From Isoetes taiwanensis (Eukaryota > Streptophyta > Lycopodiopsida > Isoetales > Isoetaceae): a stretch of DNA of 64,000 bases. The DNA lies in the NCBI GenBank assembly GCA_021234155.1, contig JAJEKV010000026.1:15926283-15990282 (forward strand), given 5' to 3'. The translations under genes were made by a program, and so were the position numbers. The notes beneath the pieces were generated by a model. That model had not been told where the DNA came from. It did no database searches and saw only the letters and a list, made by a program, of their open reading frames with translations. This document shows positions 1 to 12,639 of the stretch, piece by piece; position 1 is the stretch's first letter, and each line of letters starts with the position of its first letter.

Positions 1-570
1 ATTCAGGCATGCATTGATAGGAAAGCACATCTAGTCAATGCCTACTACGGGAAGGACGCCACCCTTCACGCTAACTAGGCATGATAGGGCGCTGTCTCCA
101 CGGCCAAGATGGAAGAAACATAATCTTCCTATGCCGGGAGATTAGTCTTGCATCCATATAAATTGTAATTAATGGGTGGTTCCCTAACAACCAGCTTTAT
201 AATAATTAAATGTATACTGTCGTAGTGTTGGACCTGCAGGCCAATAGGAGAGTCTAGCGGCAGGAAGGTCGCACTGCGAAGACTTGCAACACATATTTTG
301 TCATAATGTATTGTAAGGAAACGATACGGAACCTTAATCAGAGAATTTTTGAAACTGGTGTAAGCCATAAAATTTTGTGAATAATAAACGATAAAGGAAG
401 GGGACGAAAGAGCCTCTTACCATAATATGATACTAAACAAGGATGTGTCATGATAAATTAAAATATTACCTTGGTGTAATTATATTGTAAAACTATATGT
501 ATCAAATGTAATTGCAGGATATGCAGATTTTCAAGGTGGGGAGACGCGTGATGCTGAGGACATCATCAAT
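1..570. other. Anonymous DNA, no gene recognised
   Basis: No reading frame here resembles a known protein, and every frame is short and broken by stops. The segment leads into a purine-rich tract at 571-585, so it could be the decayed 3' internal region of an LTR element. That is inference from position only. Confidence 0.4.
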
Positions 571-1000
571 TCAAGGTGGGGAGATTGTGACATTCCAGTA
601 CAACATACGATCTGAATATGTATATTATACTGTCACGTCACACGTAAATGTCATCATGACAGGTACTTGAGAGCCGTAAAGGGTTGCACCTAGGGGGCAA
701 CCTCGGACGTTGTGCATGTATAATCTATTATTATAAAACCGTGGCGTCGGTCTGTGCGCCCGATCGACGGCCGAGATCGCCCCAATGTCCCTGCTCCCCG
801 TCCGACGACTCAGATTAGTCTGGCTGTCTCTTTACTTTGGTCGACGGCTTGGATTATGCCACGTGGCATGTTAATGTCTCCCCCAAACGAAAGGGTGCGA
901 CGTCGAATGGGTGTTCCGATTGATTTTTAGGGTTTGTTTAGCGCTTCTATTTACGGGTGACAGTGTTACGACTTCCGCTTCCTCGATTGCAAGGCTATGG
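571..1000 (+). repeat. Probable polypurine tract and LTR start
   Basis: A purine-rich tract (AAGGTGGGGAGAT, about 573-585) sits directly before TGTGACATTCC at 586, the classic junction of a plant Ty3/gypsy polypurine tract and a 3' LTR beginning with TG. The tract is itself duplicated, since TTCAAGGTGGGGAGA also occurs about 40 bases upstream. A TATA-like TTATTATAAAAC near 730 would fit an LTR promoter. No second LTR, primer-binding site or clear CA end was found, so the right boundary is a guess. Confidence 0.4.
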
Positions 1001-2333
1001 TGCGGGCAGCCATGGCAACCGAGCTCGCTTCTCCATCCATGCTAGATCATTATCTTTATTACTTTTTCTCAGCTTGTAGCGCTTAACGAGTCACAAAATG
1101 GATTAAAATTGGTCCGAGATATTGATGCGGAGGATACCATAATGCACGAGGTTTTTGAGAGAAGTTTTACAAAGGGATTTCTCGTCATGTCATGGCCCAT
1201 ATATTCGATTAGATGGAAGCATGAGCTGCCTATGCCAAACCTTTCGTCGAGCGACTTCGCCAAAGCTTCTTTCCTCGCAGATATATGGCGTGCGTGAAAC
1301 TTCGCGGTCATTCAGGTGGTGTGAAATTCAATCCCATCACCGTGAATTTTGCTTTTCCGTTGTTTCCAGTCGGGTCTTCCAAGCTCCACATTCGCTTGCA
1401 TCGTAACCACTTTGTTTACAAATTTTTTCTTCATTCTAGAAGGGTTTCGAGAAGGCTTTTCCAAAGGAAACATTTAGGAGAATGGAAGACCGACCATATT
1501 TACAACTCATCGCCAAGATATTGCCTTCCACTCCATCCGGATAAGGTGAGAAGAATGTATTGCTGCTCAATCTAAGTTTGGTTTGTTTCTGTAGTAAGTT
1601 GGCATAGCAAGGGAAATACACCGCAGAGGTTTAGCAATGCACCGGTCTACATGATCTTGACCAAAGAAGTTGTAATTTTATAGAAATGATGAGCATGCAA
1701 TGCATATGGTGCTTTGTAATGCTTCATGTTTATTTGCCTTTTCTAAACCGATTTAAGCTCGATTAAATGCATATACACTCTAGAATAGACCACGCACCAT
1801 ATAATTGCTTCAAACTATGTGAGAAATGAGATAAAACAGTTTATTATCCGAATATCAAGCTTTAGGTTTGTTACTTTTGTTCACAAAAGTGCAAAAAAAA
1901 GAATTTATCAAGGCATATGCCTTTGTTGGTTAAGTTTTAGTTATGCGGGTTTCGTTTGGGAAGACAGCCGGTCAAGCTATTGAGGTTAGACTCATTATAT
2001 GCCATTATAGTTCATTACTTTTGGAGTTATCACACCTTAACTTAGGGGCCAAAGTAGGAAAATCTATTATATGGAATGTCCCGCTGTACATGAATCGAGA
2101 CAAAGTAGAATGTCCGAGACAAAGTAATCCAAGATGCCTTGAAAGAATTGAGTTTCTATATATGTTTGCTTTATCGTCCAATCCAGGAGGTATTTGGGCA
2201 AACAAATGGTCCATGCTGAAATATGCGCTGCCATGAGCGGGTTCATTATGTGCATTTAAAGTTTGTTTATACGAAGTTTGCATGAAGCAAAGTGCTTCCG
2301 CTTGACATGCTTTATCCTACATAGTGACGTAGT
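1001..2333. other. Anonymous DNA, no gene supported
   Basis: Several overlapping frames of 60-97 codons occur on both strands between about 1,070 and 2,280. None shows a recognisable domain, codon bias or splice structure. I see no gene or repeat that I can support. Confidence 0.4.
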
Positions 2334-2471
2334 TTACAACAAATTGAGCAGTCCATTGCACGAGGCCGTCTCAAATATGAGAGCACTTGAGGAATTCAAA
2401 TGGAGTTACAACAAATTGAGCGTTCGATTGTTCGAGGTCGTCTCAAGTATGAGAGCACTTGAGGAATTCAA
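2334..2471 (+). repeat. 72-bp tandem duplication, two copies, in frame
   Basis: Two head-to-tail copies, 2334-2405 and 2406-2471, share TTACAACAAATTGAGC at the start and GAGAGCACTTGAGGAATTCA at the end, with about a dozen substitutions between them. The period of 72 is a multiple of three. An 84-codon plus-strand frame (2263-2517) therefore reads a repeated 24-residue unit with the core MRALEEF twice. The frame has no known domain and may not be expressed. Confidence 0.85.
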
Positions 2472-5292
2472 CGTGGGAAGCATCGCGGATGTCCGCAATT
2501 ACAACCTAATGTCATAATTTTTATATTTTTGCTTTCATTATATTGTCAGCAGATGTCTATGTCACAAGTCGCTAACAGCTAACCGTTAGTTAGTAATTGT
2601 GCGACTAACGGATTGCTAACGCTTAGTTTTTCTCAGCTTCGGGAGCTCTGTCACCTTTATAGCTCTTCGGAAACTTCATGAGAATGCTTCAATGAATGTT
2701 TGCCCTTTAGCAAAATTTGTCCAAGAATGCACTTGAGGATAATGTTTTAGTGCAAAAGTTATAATGCAATAACTGCTCGGACTTTTGAAGAATATTACGT
2801 GGTGCCATAACTTTTTTAGTGATGCAAACCTATGGCTTCATGCACAAAGAAAGCTCTCAAAGACAACCGCAAAAATGGCATCTTGAAACTTATTCTCGAA
2901 TCCTCCAAGACTTTAAGGGTTCAAAAGCAGAGTTGATGGCATCTTATACAGCCCACATGTTTGAATCCTAATTTAGGGGCTCAAAAGCACAAAGTTGATG
3001 GCGACTATCCCGCTCGATTTATTGCTCTTAATCGAAAGGTTTGATGCTTCCTTTTGCCTTTTCTTGTGTCTTGCCCTCGCTTTTCTTCCCCTCCTGAGCA
3101 TGTAACAAAGGATATAAATCTTGTGTGGCTCTATCTTATGTCTAAAGGTCCTACATCTAGCATTAAATTAAGCGAGTTCCCAATTGAATCAATTTGTCTC
3201 GCTTTTGGTCGCTACTACAAAGATTTCAGCCTTCACCATTTTGTGAAAATTAATATGCAAAAAGAAATGCAAGAGGTTACAAAAGAAACAATTTGTATAA
3301 TGCTACAGAATTATCTATGACATATATCTTATATTCTCTTCATTGCAGACGTTGCACAAATCTATATCACAAATGGTGTTGATGTGAAAGAGTGGGACCC
3401 TGCCATTGATAGGCAAGTTCTATCTTAATATACTGTGGAGGACCCCCTGTTTCTAATCTAAGGCAACTATCGGGTAATAGTATGAAGTACTAAGAAGAAA
3501 TTGACGGCATTTGTCCATTGAGTAAAAGGTCTTACCCCGCATTTGATTACTAAGCAAAACACATGATTGCAAACCATCTTACTGGGATTACCTACTTACA
3601 AAGTTATATGTCGAAAGAAAAACCTCTCTGTAGAAATGAGCAGTCAAATGATTGGTTACAGGCCTTCGACATGGTTCCTATAGTGCAAAGGCAATGAATT
3701 GCAGTTCAACAAATTTGCAGTTCAACAATTTGCAATTCAACAAATTGCATGCTGCAAGATGAGAGAACCTGTTTGGTAAGTGGATTATAACACCTTTGCC
3801 CTTTCTATATCGAATGAAAATAAGCTTGATAGTGCTATCAGCAAGTTTATCCTATTTTTGTAATAGCTCTCTTGGAACTGTGGCGTAACCCAAGCAGCCA
3901 AATACTGCTAAATTGCATAAATGGTTTCAAAAGTAGTTTTCAGACTTGGTAGGCCACTCACAAAAGTTCGAGGCATTGCCTCTCCGACATCTATACTCCC
4001 ATCTCCTAGAAGAGGACATTATATAGAGTTTCTTCAAGAAGACACCATACAAATAAGTAGCTATGCTATAAGAAATTGCTTTGCTTAGAAGAACGAAGAC
4101 AGATCATGCGAACCTTTTGATTCCAGTAGCGAAACAAAGATATCAGGAGGAATAGCTTAAAATAGTAGGCAAATAAATTAAGAATCCGCATCAAAATTAA
4201 TTAAACTTTTAACCAAATGACATCACTGATGGATACAACATTCTAAGAGCTCATTTCTCTTTGTTGACTCAGTATTTCATTTGTTACATAAAAAAATCTT
4301 CAACAATTGGTCGATTAGGTATTATTTTGTGGCGATTTCCACATTATGGGCTTCAAGTGTTTCAGAGCTTCATATAGTTAAGAGGTTTCTGCACACATAG
4401 CTTTCAATCTCATCTCCTTCAAGATTTCGTGAGGTCATACTCTGTGTTTGTGAACGCGGCAAATTGTTTTCTATACGAATCGCATTTCTTGAAATCATCA
4501 ATATCCGGATCGTAAAACCCGTGACGCTATGACAAGGCCGTGGAAGCCCAATTTGTTTCTAAATCATGAAGTTATATGTGATTCTCTTGCCATGCATTAT
4601 TGCAAAGCTAATATTTATGTAGCATAAAGTGTTGTTTACACATTAAACTATCATATGTATCAGTCTTAGAGCGATGTAGTATTCCTGTTAAAACAAAATA
4701 GACCACCATAAAAAACATGGTCTCCATGCACCATAACTTGCTACATAATTTAGGACATATGTGCATCACACAATTGATAATGGATTACCTATAGCTATAT
4801 TACGCTCTTTCAATAATGCACACCAACTCAATCTCAACAATCACAATGTTGTTGCACAACTTTTCCCAAGGAAATCCCAACAATAGGTTATATTTTGTCC
4901 CATGCACTTAGGCTTTGAAGTTTGAAGTTAGTTGGCATGTCCATTTAAAAGCTTTCCAAAACCTTACAACCATTTGTATGCTATAAGTCTCCAAGAACAA
5001 AACCAATACTATTGCTAAATCTTCTCTCTAAGAGTGACGTGGCTTCAAAAATTAAAAAACTATTTTTTCTGTAAAAAAACGCATAACAGAAAACCATTGG
5101 CGCGATTCGCCTTCGGTAACGACCTTGAGAGCTAAAAAGGTAAGGAGGCTCACCCTAACAGTTTTTTCCTTCGAACAGTTTCGTTGCAATTCTAAACTCC
5201 ATTTATCTGCAATTCTTCACCAAGTTACTTGCCCCTGTCGGCTCTATTTTGCACTGTTCTATTTAAGGGCTTATCTCGGCTTCATTCAAAGG
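2472..5292. other. AT-rich noncoding DNA
   Basis: No frame shows a known domain. The longest is an 88-codon frame at 3054-3320 (+) with no recognisable motif. I see short direct repeats (such as GCAGTTCAACAAATT variants around 3,700) but no transposon ends. Confidence 0.45.
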
Positions 5293-5317
5293 GCCTTTTA
5301 ATTGTAAATTAAAAGGC
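5293..5317. repeat. Perfect 11-bp inverted repeat (short hairpin)
   Basis: GCCTTTTAATT, a three-base loop GTA, then AATTAAAAGGC form a perfect stem. It has no associated gene. It could be a chance palindrome or a remnant of a small element. Confidence 0.6.
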
Positions 5318-6259
5318 TAAACCCTTTATTGACAGAGCGTCTATAAGTTACATAAATCCAGACCAACAAATGTGCTACACTGCATGCAACTCTTGCAAGA
5401 AAAAAGTTCAATACGAAACATCGACAACATGGTGTCAAACCTGCCGCATCAAAACATCAATTTCTAAAAGGTAAAAATTAATGAATACAATTCAATTCTA
5501 AACAATATACCAATGAAGCTTCCGTTCTAAACGAATACACACCGCAGATATATTCTCTATGCAAATTGATAGACTCAACTGGCGAAACTTGGGCCACCAC
5601 CTTCAATGACGAAGCAGAAAAAATTCTAGGATACAATGCAAATGAACTGCATGAAATAACAACACAGGTACAATAAATACCATATCCAACAAACCTATTG
5701 AACAATAACAATCTAATTTAATATCTATTTCTAGGATAACGAAGGCAAATTATACCAATATATTTGAGCAAAGACGAAATGTATTCCACATATATTCCGA
5801 CTGTCTGTACAACATGACAACTACATGAATCAAGACCGACAAAAAATTACAATCCAAGACATTAATCCAATACAATATGTCAACGAATCAAAGAATCTAT
5901 CAAACAAAATACAAATCCTAACATCAACCACAAGGCAACAAGTCACTGCATTTTAACTAAGTTACAAGACAAACATAATCAAATATTCATTAACACCAGC
6001 AACCTCCCATCGATCACAATTTTAGTTCCGATGTATTGCATTTTGAACATAGGAAATTGCTCAAACAACCACTAATGTTTTTCATGCTTGAACTGCCTTG
6101 GTATAATCACACAGAAAGCCCACCAACGGTGGGCAATTTTCTAGTAAACATATACAACTATAAACCCCCCCTTGCCAAGTGGCAAAACCCCATTTGGCCA
6201 ATGTTAACCTAACCATAAAAGTTCCCATATAAGGGCTTTCCTTAAACCCTAAACCTTTC
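5318..6259. other. AT-rich noncoding DNA
   Basis: No recognisable coding sequence or transposon end was seen. The short frames on the minus strand (for example 5478-5711) lack any family resemblance. Confidence 0.4.
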
Positions 6260-7749
6260 TTCTTTCGCATTTAGGGCTGCCTTGGGCCATTCCGGCCAAG
6301 GCAAGACCCTAGTTCGCATTGCCAGGCACTGATAAGTCGCATTTGCACAACAGGTCTTCCAGGAGCAGCAGCCTTCTGCCTGAACGAAGGCATGGACGCA
6401 TTCCGAGGAGCAGGAGCAAGTCAGGGATCAGGTAAATGGTTATTCTGTTGTGCAATGCCGCCTTTTAGTTCGGCAATGAGCTGGTTTAGCATGTTAGTTC
6501 AGCCTTAGAGGCCTTATAGATTCTGAGATCAGTACAAGCCCTAACAAAGGAACTTAACTATGGATGTTAGGTAGATAGATTAGATGTTATTCTATATTTC
6601 AGTCTTGATGACGATGATGTTCTTTGCTAGATACTCTCCTGTGTATTGGGAAGGAGGGTAGAGACCTTGAAAGCCTCAGTAGTTGATGTATCTAGATAGC
6701 CTCATTAATTCCCAATTAATGCGGCCTGTGCACAAGAGCCCCCCTGGTTGTGGGTGGCGGGGCTAGACCGGTAGAATAAGGGGGACTTGTCCCATCACTG
6801 ATTGATCCCCTTGGTGTGTAAAGCCTACCAGGGATCTTAGTGGGCTAGGCTTAATGGTTTGCCACCGCGTGTGGGCAAGGCATGAGCTCGACACCTCTTG
6901 GGTGATGTGTCACCTTCAATGGGGTTCAAGTCAAATATGGGCAGTGGCCCTCTAGCCACCTGTGATGGGCATGCATGCCTCTGAAGGGGAGGTGACTCTC
7001 CTCCTGCCTCATCGGGACTGGGGAGATGCAACCCAGTAGTAGCCCTCTCGGCTATGCACCCGGCAGGCTACGGTCTGGTCCCAATACTTTTCAACCTACT
7101 CTGCAAATTGTGCATGGGAGGGGCGGATGGAGTGGACTACCCAACAGCCATGTTCTTATGCCAGCCCAATCCATTGCCCTGAATTTGGTCTGCATTGACT
7201 TCTGGAGACCCAAGACGTCAGTCAATCCCCCATGAGTAGGATTCCCTTTTGTTGCTATTACTTGTGTGATGTTGTTACTTATGTTATGTTATGATGTATT
7301 CACCCTTGGAGGTGACTTTATTGATGTATTGATGTCACGTGCTCATGTTTATTTGCACTTCTGCAGTTAGGTTGATCCCAAAGGAAGACGGGGCAAATGA
7401 CCCATTCGCTCTTCCTTGCTGACCCAGTCCTTGGGATTGGCACCAGGTGGATGGCCCCTGCCAGTTTGACTGTCAGGGGGATGAACTCTGCCTTCTGATA
7501 CGATGGGAGCATCGTAGAGGAAGTAGGGGACGTCACAAGGTTCGTGGTTTCTTCTGCTGCTAGGCAACATGGTAGATAAGGACAGGTCCATCGACATGGT
7601 AGATACTCTAGCTTTGTAAGGCTTTTTGTACGCCTCTGATCTGTGTTGCAGCCTTATGTATTTGGGCTGTATTTATAGCCTTATTTGCAATCTTATTCTC
7701 AGACGGATTAGCCTTCATGTAGCAAACTTCCAAAGGTACAGAACATGAC
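6260..7749. other. GC-richer anonymous block, possibly LTR-derived
   Basis: This block is visibly richer in G+C than its neighbours and holds no protein-like frame. Its texture resembles the untranslated or LTR part of a retroelement, but I could not find paired LTRs, a primer-binding site or a polypurine tract. Its right end is the target site of the LINE that follows. Confidence 0.3.
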
Positions 7750-7809
7750 AAGTTTAAACTTCCCACATCAAAGCAAAGATATAGACAAGACAAGTTTATC
7801 ATAGTCATC

Positions 7810-8631
7810 TGTGGATGTCACTTTTACTCAAACAGATAGGTTCGGGAGGTGGATAATAATCAAATGGAAAGATAAGGGCCAAGAATGGGGTTTGATAAAT
7901 GTATATGCTCATAATAGACCTCGTCAGCGTGGTGCTTTGTGGGTAACTCTGAGGAGTAAAGTTCTCTAGCTTGGGCAGAATGTTGCATGGTTGCTCGTTG
8001 GCGACTTCAATATGGTCGAATTGGAAAGAGATAGAAGTGGTCGCGGCTCTGAAGTGGTGCAAGCATTCGAGCGAGAACAATGGCTACGCCTTTTACATGA
8101 TGGTCAGCTTATAGAGATTGATGGTGATCAGTCCTTTACGTGGTACAGGAGCTGGCATAGCTTATGCAAGGCATGATAGAGGATACTTTAATACTTGTGC
8201 AGCTGCTCGGCTAGTGGATTTTCGTCGCTCAAATCTTCTGGATAGCTCCGTGTCTGATCATAATCCACAACTTCTAACTAATGATGTGGCTAATTGTCAT
8301 CGTCCTACCAGGACCTACTTTAAGCTTAATTGCAAGTACTTGGAGGATGATGAGTTCAAACTTGGCTGTAGTCAGGCTTGGTCTCGGGCCTTCTCACCTC
8401 GTAGGGGCATGTCTGGGGTTGTCGCAGCGTTGTCTGCAGTGAAGTCGTTTGCAAAAGAATATGGGAGAGTCAGAGCTGCCGAAGCTAGAGGACTATTGAC
8501 TGCATTGTACTAGGAATTAGAAGTACTCCGCGCTCGTGGCCATACTAGTGGAGTTAGAGAAAAGGAGTTATTATCTCAGATCAAGGCTATGGAAACTGTA
8601 AAAGTTACTGAAGCCAAAGTGAAGGCAGGGT
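7810..8631 (+). pseudogene. LINE ORF2 endonuclease domain, degenerate 5' part
   Basis: The frame reads an apurinic/apyrimidinic-type endonuclease region. WGLINVYAHNRPRQ near 7,890 is followed by LVGDFNMVELERD near 7,993-8,040, where GDFN is the conserved metal/phosphate-binding motif of the EEP superfamily. The N-terminal third of the domain is missing because the insertion is truncated. A stop near 7,970 and frame changes near 8,150 interrupt it. Downstream, 8118-8513 keeps the residues that normally link endonuclease to reverse transcriptase (SDHNP motif near 8,255). The stop codons rule out a working protein. Confidence 0.85.
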
Positions 8632-8899
8632 TGCAGGGTAAAAGCATGAAAGGGTGTACGTACATTGTACTGAATTGATGTACAAATATGGATACTTTTC
8701 ACGTACATCTTGGTTATTTTTTATTTGTATAAACATACACTTTTCGATTTTATGTACTTTGCATATACATTTAAGCTAAATTTCGGATATGTTTTGGCTA
8801 TGCATGTACTTTTTGGGTACTTTGGGTGATTTGTGTAATATAGCCACATGTACCAAAAGGGATACATTTATAGACACCCTTTCATGCTTTTACCCTGCA
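8632..8899. mobile_element. 260-bp TIR element (MITE) inserted in LINE ORF2
   Basis: The element occupies 8636-8895. It begins GGGTAAAAGCATGAAAGGGT, and the reverse complement of its end is identical over 22 bases. TGCA stands on both sides (8632-8635 and 8896-8899), readable as a 4-bp target-site duplication or as a further extension of the inverted repeat. The interior is AT-rich with several GTACAT-type motifs and no coding capacity. It interrupts the LINE just before the RT domain. A related element with the same GGGTRAAAGCATG terminus lies at 12,903-13,190. The superfamily is not certain. Confidence 0.88.
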
Positions 8900-11530
8900 G
8901 TGGTTCAAGGATCACATGGAGATAGATGTACCCGGTTCTTTTTTGCGGCTGCAAGAAGAAGGAAACTCGCTACTTCTATACATTCTTTGGTGTTGCCAGA
9001 TGGCGCTCTTATCTCCGATCCGGTGAATCTTAAGCAGTATCTTCATCATCACTTTTCTTCATTCTTTGCACGACACCCATTGCCCTTTCAGAAGGACATG
9101 CAATTGGCCGTGTTGACTAAGGTGCGTCGCATTGTTTCTAAAGAGCAGAGGTTGCTTTTTGAGGCTAATATCGTGAAGGAGGACTTAAAAGCAGCTGTGG
9201 CTCTCTTGAAAAAAGACAAATGCCCGGGTCTTGATGCCTTTCCTATTGAATTCTTTCAGAAGTGTTGGAACTGGTTGGAGGATGACATATATGATGCCTT
9301 TTGTGAGTTTCAGAGATTTAGGAGCCTTGATAAGATTTTGAATACAGGTTGTATCTCTCTCATTCCAAAGAGCAAGGAACCCAAGACTATTGCTGGCTGG
9401 CGACCTATTACATTGCTTTTCTCTGTGTACAAGATCTTTGCTAAGACATTGGCAGAAAGAGTCCGAGAAATCTTGGCTGACGCTATCTCGTCAACACAAT
9501 CTGGCTTTCTCCCTCGTCGTTGTATTCTCAACAATATGGCTGCTGCATATGAAGGAATATATTGGGCCCATTCATGGGGTCATAGAGCGGTGTATCTTAA
9601 GCTTGATTTTGCTAAAAGCTACGATAGTGTTGATTGGGGTTTCTTGGAGAAGTGTCTTCTTGCACTTGGGTTTGGGGAGTCATTTACAAGGAATGTCATA
9701 AAGCTCCATACGTCGGCCGATCTCATCGTCCTTTTCCCATGAGCCATCGGATATTTTTGTAGTGGGTAGAGGAATTCGGCAAGGTTGTCCCTTAGCACCC
9801 TTGCTTTTCACAATTGTGGCAGAAGTATTATCCCAGCTCTTCTCTGTGGCTACTCAAGATGGCGTTATTCAAGGCCTCCCAATGGACGATGGTTCTCAAG
9901 AGGTATGTAACCAATATGTCGATGACACTTTTTTGTTCCTAATTGCCGAGGCTGAGAATCTTCGTAATGCTAAGCTATTATTAGATACATTCCCCTTAGC
10001 ATCAGGAGTTCTTGTAGGGTGGCAAAAATGTACGCCTTTGTGGACGTTGGGCAGTCCCATCCCTCCTCAGATTATGGACTATCCATGGAAGATTCTTCTG
10101 CATGGCAATACCACAAAGTTGCTTGGTATCCCAGTTGGAATTCATGTCTCTGCTTCAGATGCTTGGGATGAAATCATTAGTGGGTTGCAAAAGCACTTGT
10201 TTTGGTGGAATACAGCTAAACTGTCCATGCCCGGTAGAATCACTGTGGCTAAATATGTTCTTAGTAATACTCATGTCTACATGGCATCTGCTCTATTAGC
10301 TCCGCGGTGTAAGATGGAGGAGATTGTGCGTATCGTCAGAAATTTTATTTGGGGTGGAAATGAGTTAAGAGCGGTGGTCAAGGTAGCTTGGGTGAAATGC
10401 ATTAGACCTAAGGCAGCTGGTGGTCTTGGTATGTTGGATTTTCACCTCCAAAGAAGGTGATGATATCAAAGTTCATTTGGAGGGTTTTCATTGGTAAGGA
10501 TGATTCTCCTGGCCTGAGGTTGTTGGTGCAGTCGATTCAGCATTGTCTCCCATTTCATAAGGCCACCATTAAGCCCCTCCTTCCTTGGGCTTTGCTTTAT
10601 CATATGCATCCGTATCCTAATGCTTCTCCCTTTCTAAAGGGGTTGCTTGCTGCTTGGGACACTGTCAAGTCTCTTTTCCATATCAATCCTGAGGCATGTC
10701 TTCAGTTGTCCACTCCATGCTGGTGGATTCCTTTGCAGGACACTCCAGAGAATGTGCCTCTAAGTGTGGTTGTTCATCCAAGGACACAACGACGGTGGGT
10801 AGCAGCTGGTATCAGCACTATTGCAGCTTGGTATGAGTCTGGTCGTCTCATGTCATGGGAAGCATTTAGAACAAAGTTCTTGTTGTACAGATGGGACAGA
10901 GTAATCTGGAATCATATTGCTGCATTGTTGCCACAGGATTCTGGTCCACAAATTGAGGTAGTCGTATCGGGTTGCCATCAGGATATCCAGCCAGGGCGGT
11001 TTGTGTCTTCTGTGCATAAATTGCTTTTGCATTCCGAAATCCTGCCTCCATCTAATAGGTGGCATCTTCAGGTCCCCCAGCCACAATGGAAAAGTGTTTG
11101 GATATGGGTTTGGGATAAGCTACTTCATCCCAAAGTAGTAGTTTTGTGGTGGCAAGTGATCCATAGATGCCTCAGAGTTAACAAGTTAGTCCATAAAATG
11201 GATAACCGGATTTCAGTCCTTTATGCCAGCAAAGGGTTGAGAGTATTGAGCATTGTTTTTTCTTGTGTGAGCGGCTTCGGCAGGCGTGGTCTTGGTTGTT
11301 GACCCTATTTGGCACGTCTCGATCTAGCCAGCAAATTTTGCTTGCTATCTATCCTGATGCTTGGCCCAAACTACGGAAATGAGCTTTTCATCTCGCATGT
11401 GGCTGGCTTTTATGGTCAATCTGGAAGAGAAGGAGGTTGTTTATCTTTAAAGGCGTAGATACTGCAGATGAGATTGTTCTTCAGTGGGCGCAAAATAAAA
11501 TTGTTATGGCTTACAATTGTTCTTCTCTGA
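8896..11530 (+). pseudogene. LINE ORF2 reverse transcriptase and zf-RVT region
   Basis: Three shifted frames (8896-9742, 9762-10460, 10457-11302 and on) carry the reverse transcriptase of a plant L1 LINE. The motifs in order are GDRCTRFFFAAARRR, PGLDAFPIEFF, LIPKSKEPKTIAGWRPI, LKLDFAKSYDSVDW, GIRQGCPLAPLLF and the catalytic QYVDDTFLF near 9,920. The thumb/connection region with FIWGG follows, then a weak zinc-binding zf-RVT module around 11,080-11,290 (ESIEHCFFLCERLRQAW in a neighbouring frame). The FAKSYD block has S where family members usually have A. A frameshift near 9,745 falls between the two palm motifs, and others lie near 10,457 and 11,210. The copy is non-functional but its catalytic residues are still readable. 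Confidence 0.92.
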
Positions 11531-11720
11531 AGAGAAGAAAGTACTGATCTGGCATACTTACCTTCAAATTCATTCTTTTGCATAGGCAGGTGGTTGTGCT
11601 CAGTTGGATCGGTTTGTCCACCGGGGTTATAATCCTGTCTTTGCATTTTATGTTGCTCTGGTTTTTAGTTGGTGAATAAAGCTTGTCATCCTTCAAAAAA
11701 AAAAAAAAGTTTAAACTTCC

Positions 11721-12300
11721 AAAAAGACTTGTTTTCGGACTCGATCAGGTCCAACATCTCTAAAAGATATAATTTGAGAAGATGCCATAAAAGCTGCATT
11801 TGCACTAATGCTACTATTTGCATTTGCATTCAACGTTACTATTTGCACCAACCTGGAAAACTTGGAGGGCAAAAGGACAATATTTTGCCTCTTTACCAAT
11901 TCTATAAGTAGGCACAAAGTTTGTGGTCATTCCTGCCCCCATGAATTGTTACATTAATAGCTGGGTTTGGAGGATTGATTGCCTACACAATATACAAGTT
12001 TTTCTGAACTATTTCTTGTTTTGTACGTTTACTACATGTTCAAGAAACAAGGTAATATGCAAAACACTGTAATTTCTTGCTGAACTTCTTGACTAGTATC
12101 AGAAGTGTTCTATTTTTCAAGTTTGCACAGGCTGCCTAGCCTTAAAAAACAAGTTCTTTAAGATTTTGAAGAATTGACTAAAATGTGTTGCATGCAATAT
12201 GTGCTAGGTGCATTTCTGCAGCTAGGTAGAAAAGCATATGCTCAGAAATTAATTGCTATATTCATGCTAAGATCAAACGTACTGGTCATATGACTGAGAT
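11721..12300. other. Noncoding DNA between LINE and transposase fragment
   Basis: AT-rich sequence with no coding signal. It begins with the downstream target duplication of the LINE and continues the same unidentified DNA that lies left of 7,750. Confidence 0.4.
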
Positions 12301-12500
12301 ATGCTACATGCAATATATGCTAAAGCTGAAAAAGGTTGTCGGCATTCTGGAATGTCTGGAAGAAATAGGGAGAAAAAGATGCTGGCATATGGTTGTCTAA
12401 GGTCTGATTATCTGATCTTATCAGAGAAATTTGGTATAGGAGAGAGCAGTGCACATATGATAGTGATGGAGGCTTGCAAAGCTATTGTGGAAGTGACATT
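12301..12500 (+). pseudogene. PIF/Harbinger transposase N-terminal fragment
   Basis: The frame contains KKMLAYGCLRSDYL followed by IGESSAHMIVMEACKAIVEV. This matches the helix-turn-helix region of plant PIF/Harbinger (HARBI1-like) transposases, where MLAYG, an acidic stretch, GES(T/S) and a closing AIVEV are characteristic. The DDE catalytic domain is absent. The same open frame runs on into LINE endonuclease sequence from about 12,640, which is a fusion of unrelated fragments rather than a gene. The family call rests on a short motif and should be treated as probable. Confidence 0.55.
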
Positions 12501-12639
12501 GATAAAGGCCCTATTTTCTCTCGCTTGGATAAAACTTCTGCTCAAAATACAAGAAGTAAGAATAGTAAAAGGAAATCTACAAGAGCCAAAAAGTAGTTTC
12601 TCATCCCTCTTTCCCGGCATTCCTTCTAATGATCCGATG

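Larger units (their letters stand above)
7764..11707 (+). mobile_element. 5'-truncated plant L1-type LINE
   Basis: A non-LTR retrotransposon that begins inside its endonuclease domain, so it is 5'-truncated, and ends in a poly(A) run at about 11,695-11,707 preceded by AATAAA at 11,675. The flanking 13-bp target-site duplication AGTTTAAACTTCC is exact (7751-7763 and 11,708-11,720), which fixes both ends. ORF2 is broken by stops, frameshifts and the insertion of a 260-bp TIR element at 8636-8895. Target-primed reverse transcription explains the truncation, tail and TSD together. The element is dead. Confidence 0.93.

Noticed and set aside
7026-7600. Short frames in the GC-richer block before the first LINE
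   Set aside because: All are under 80 codons and overlap on opposite strands, with no family resemblance.
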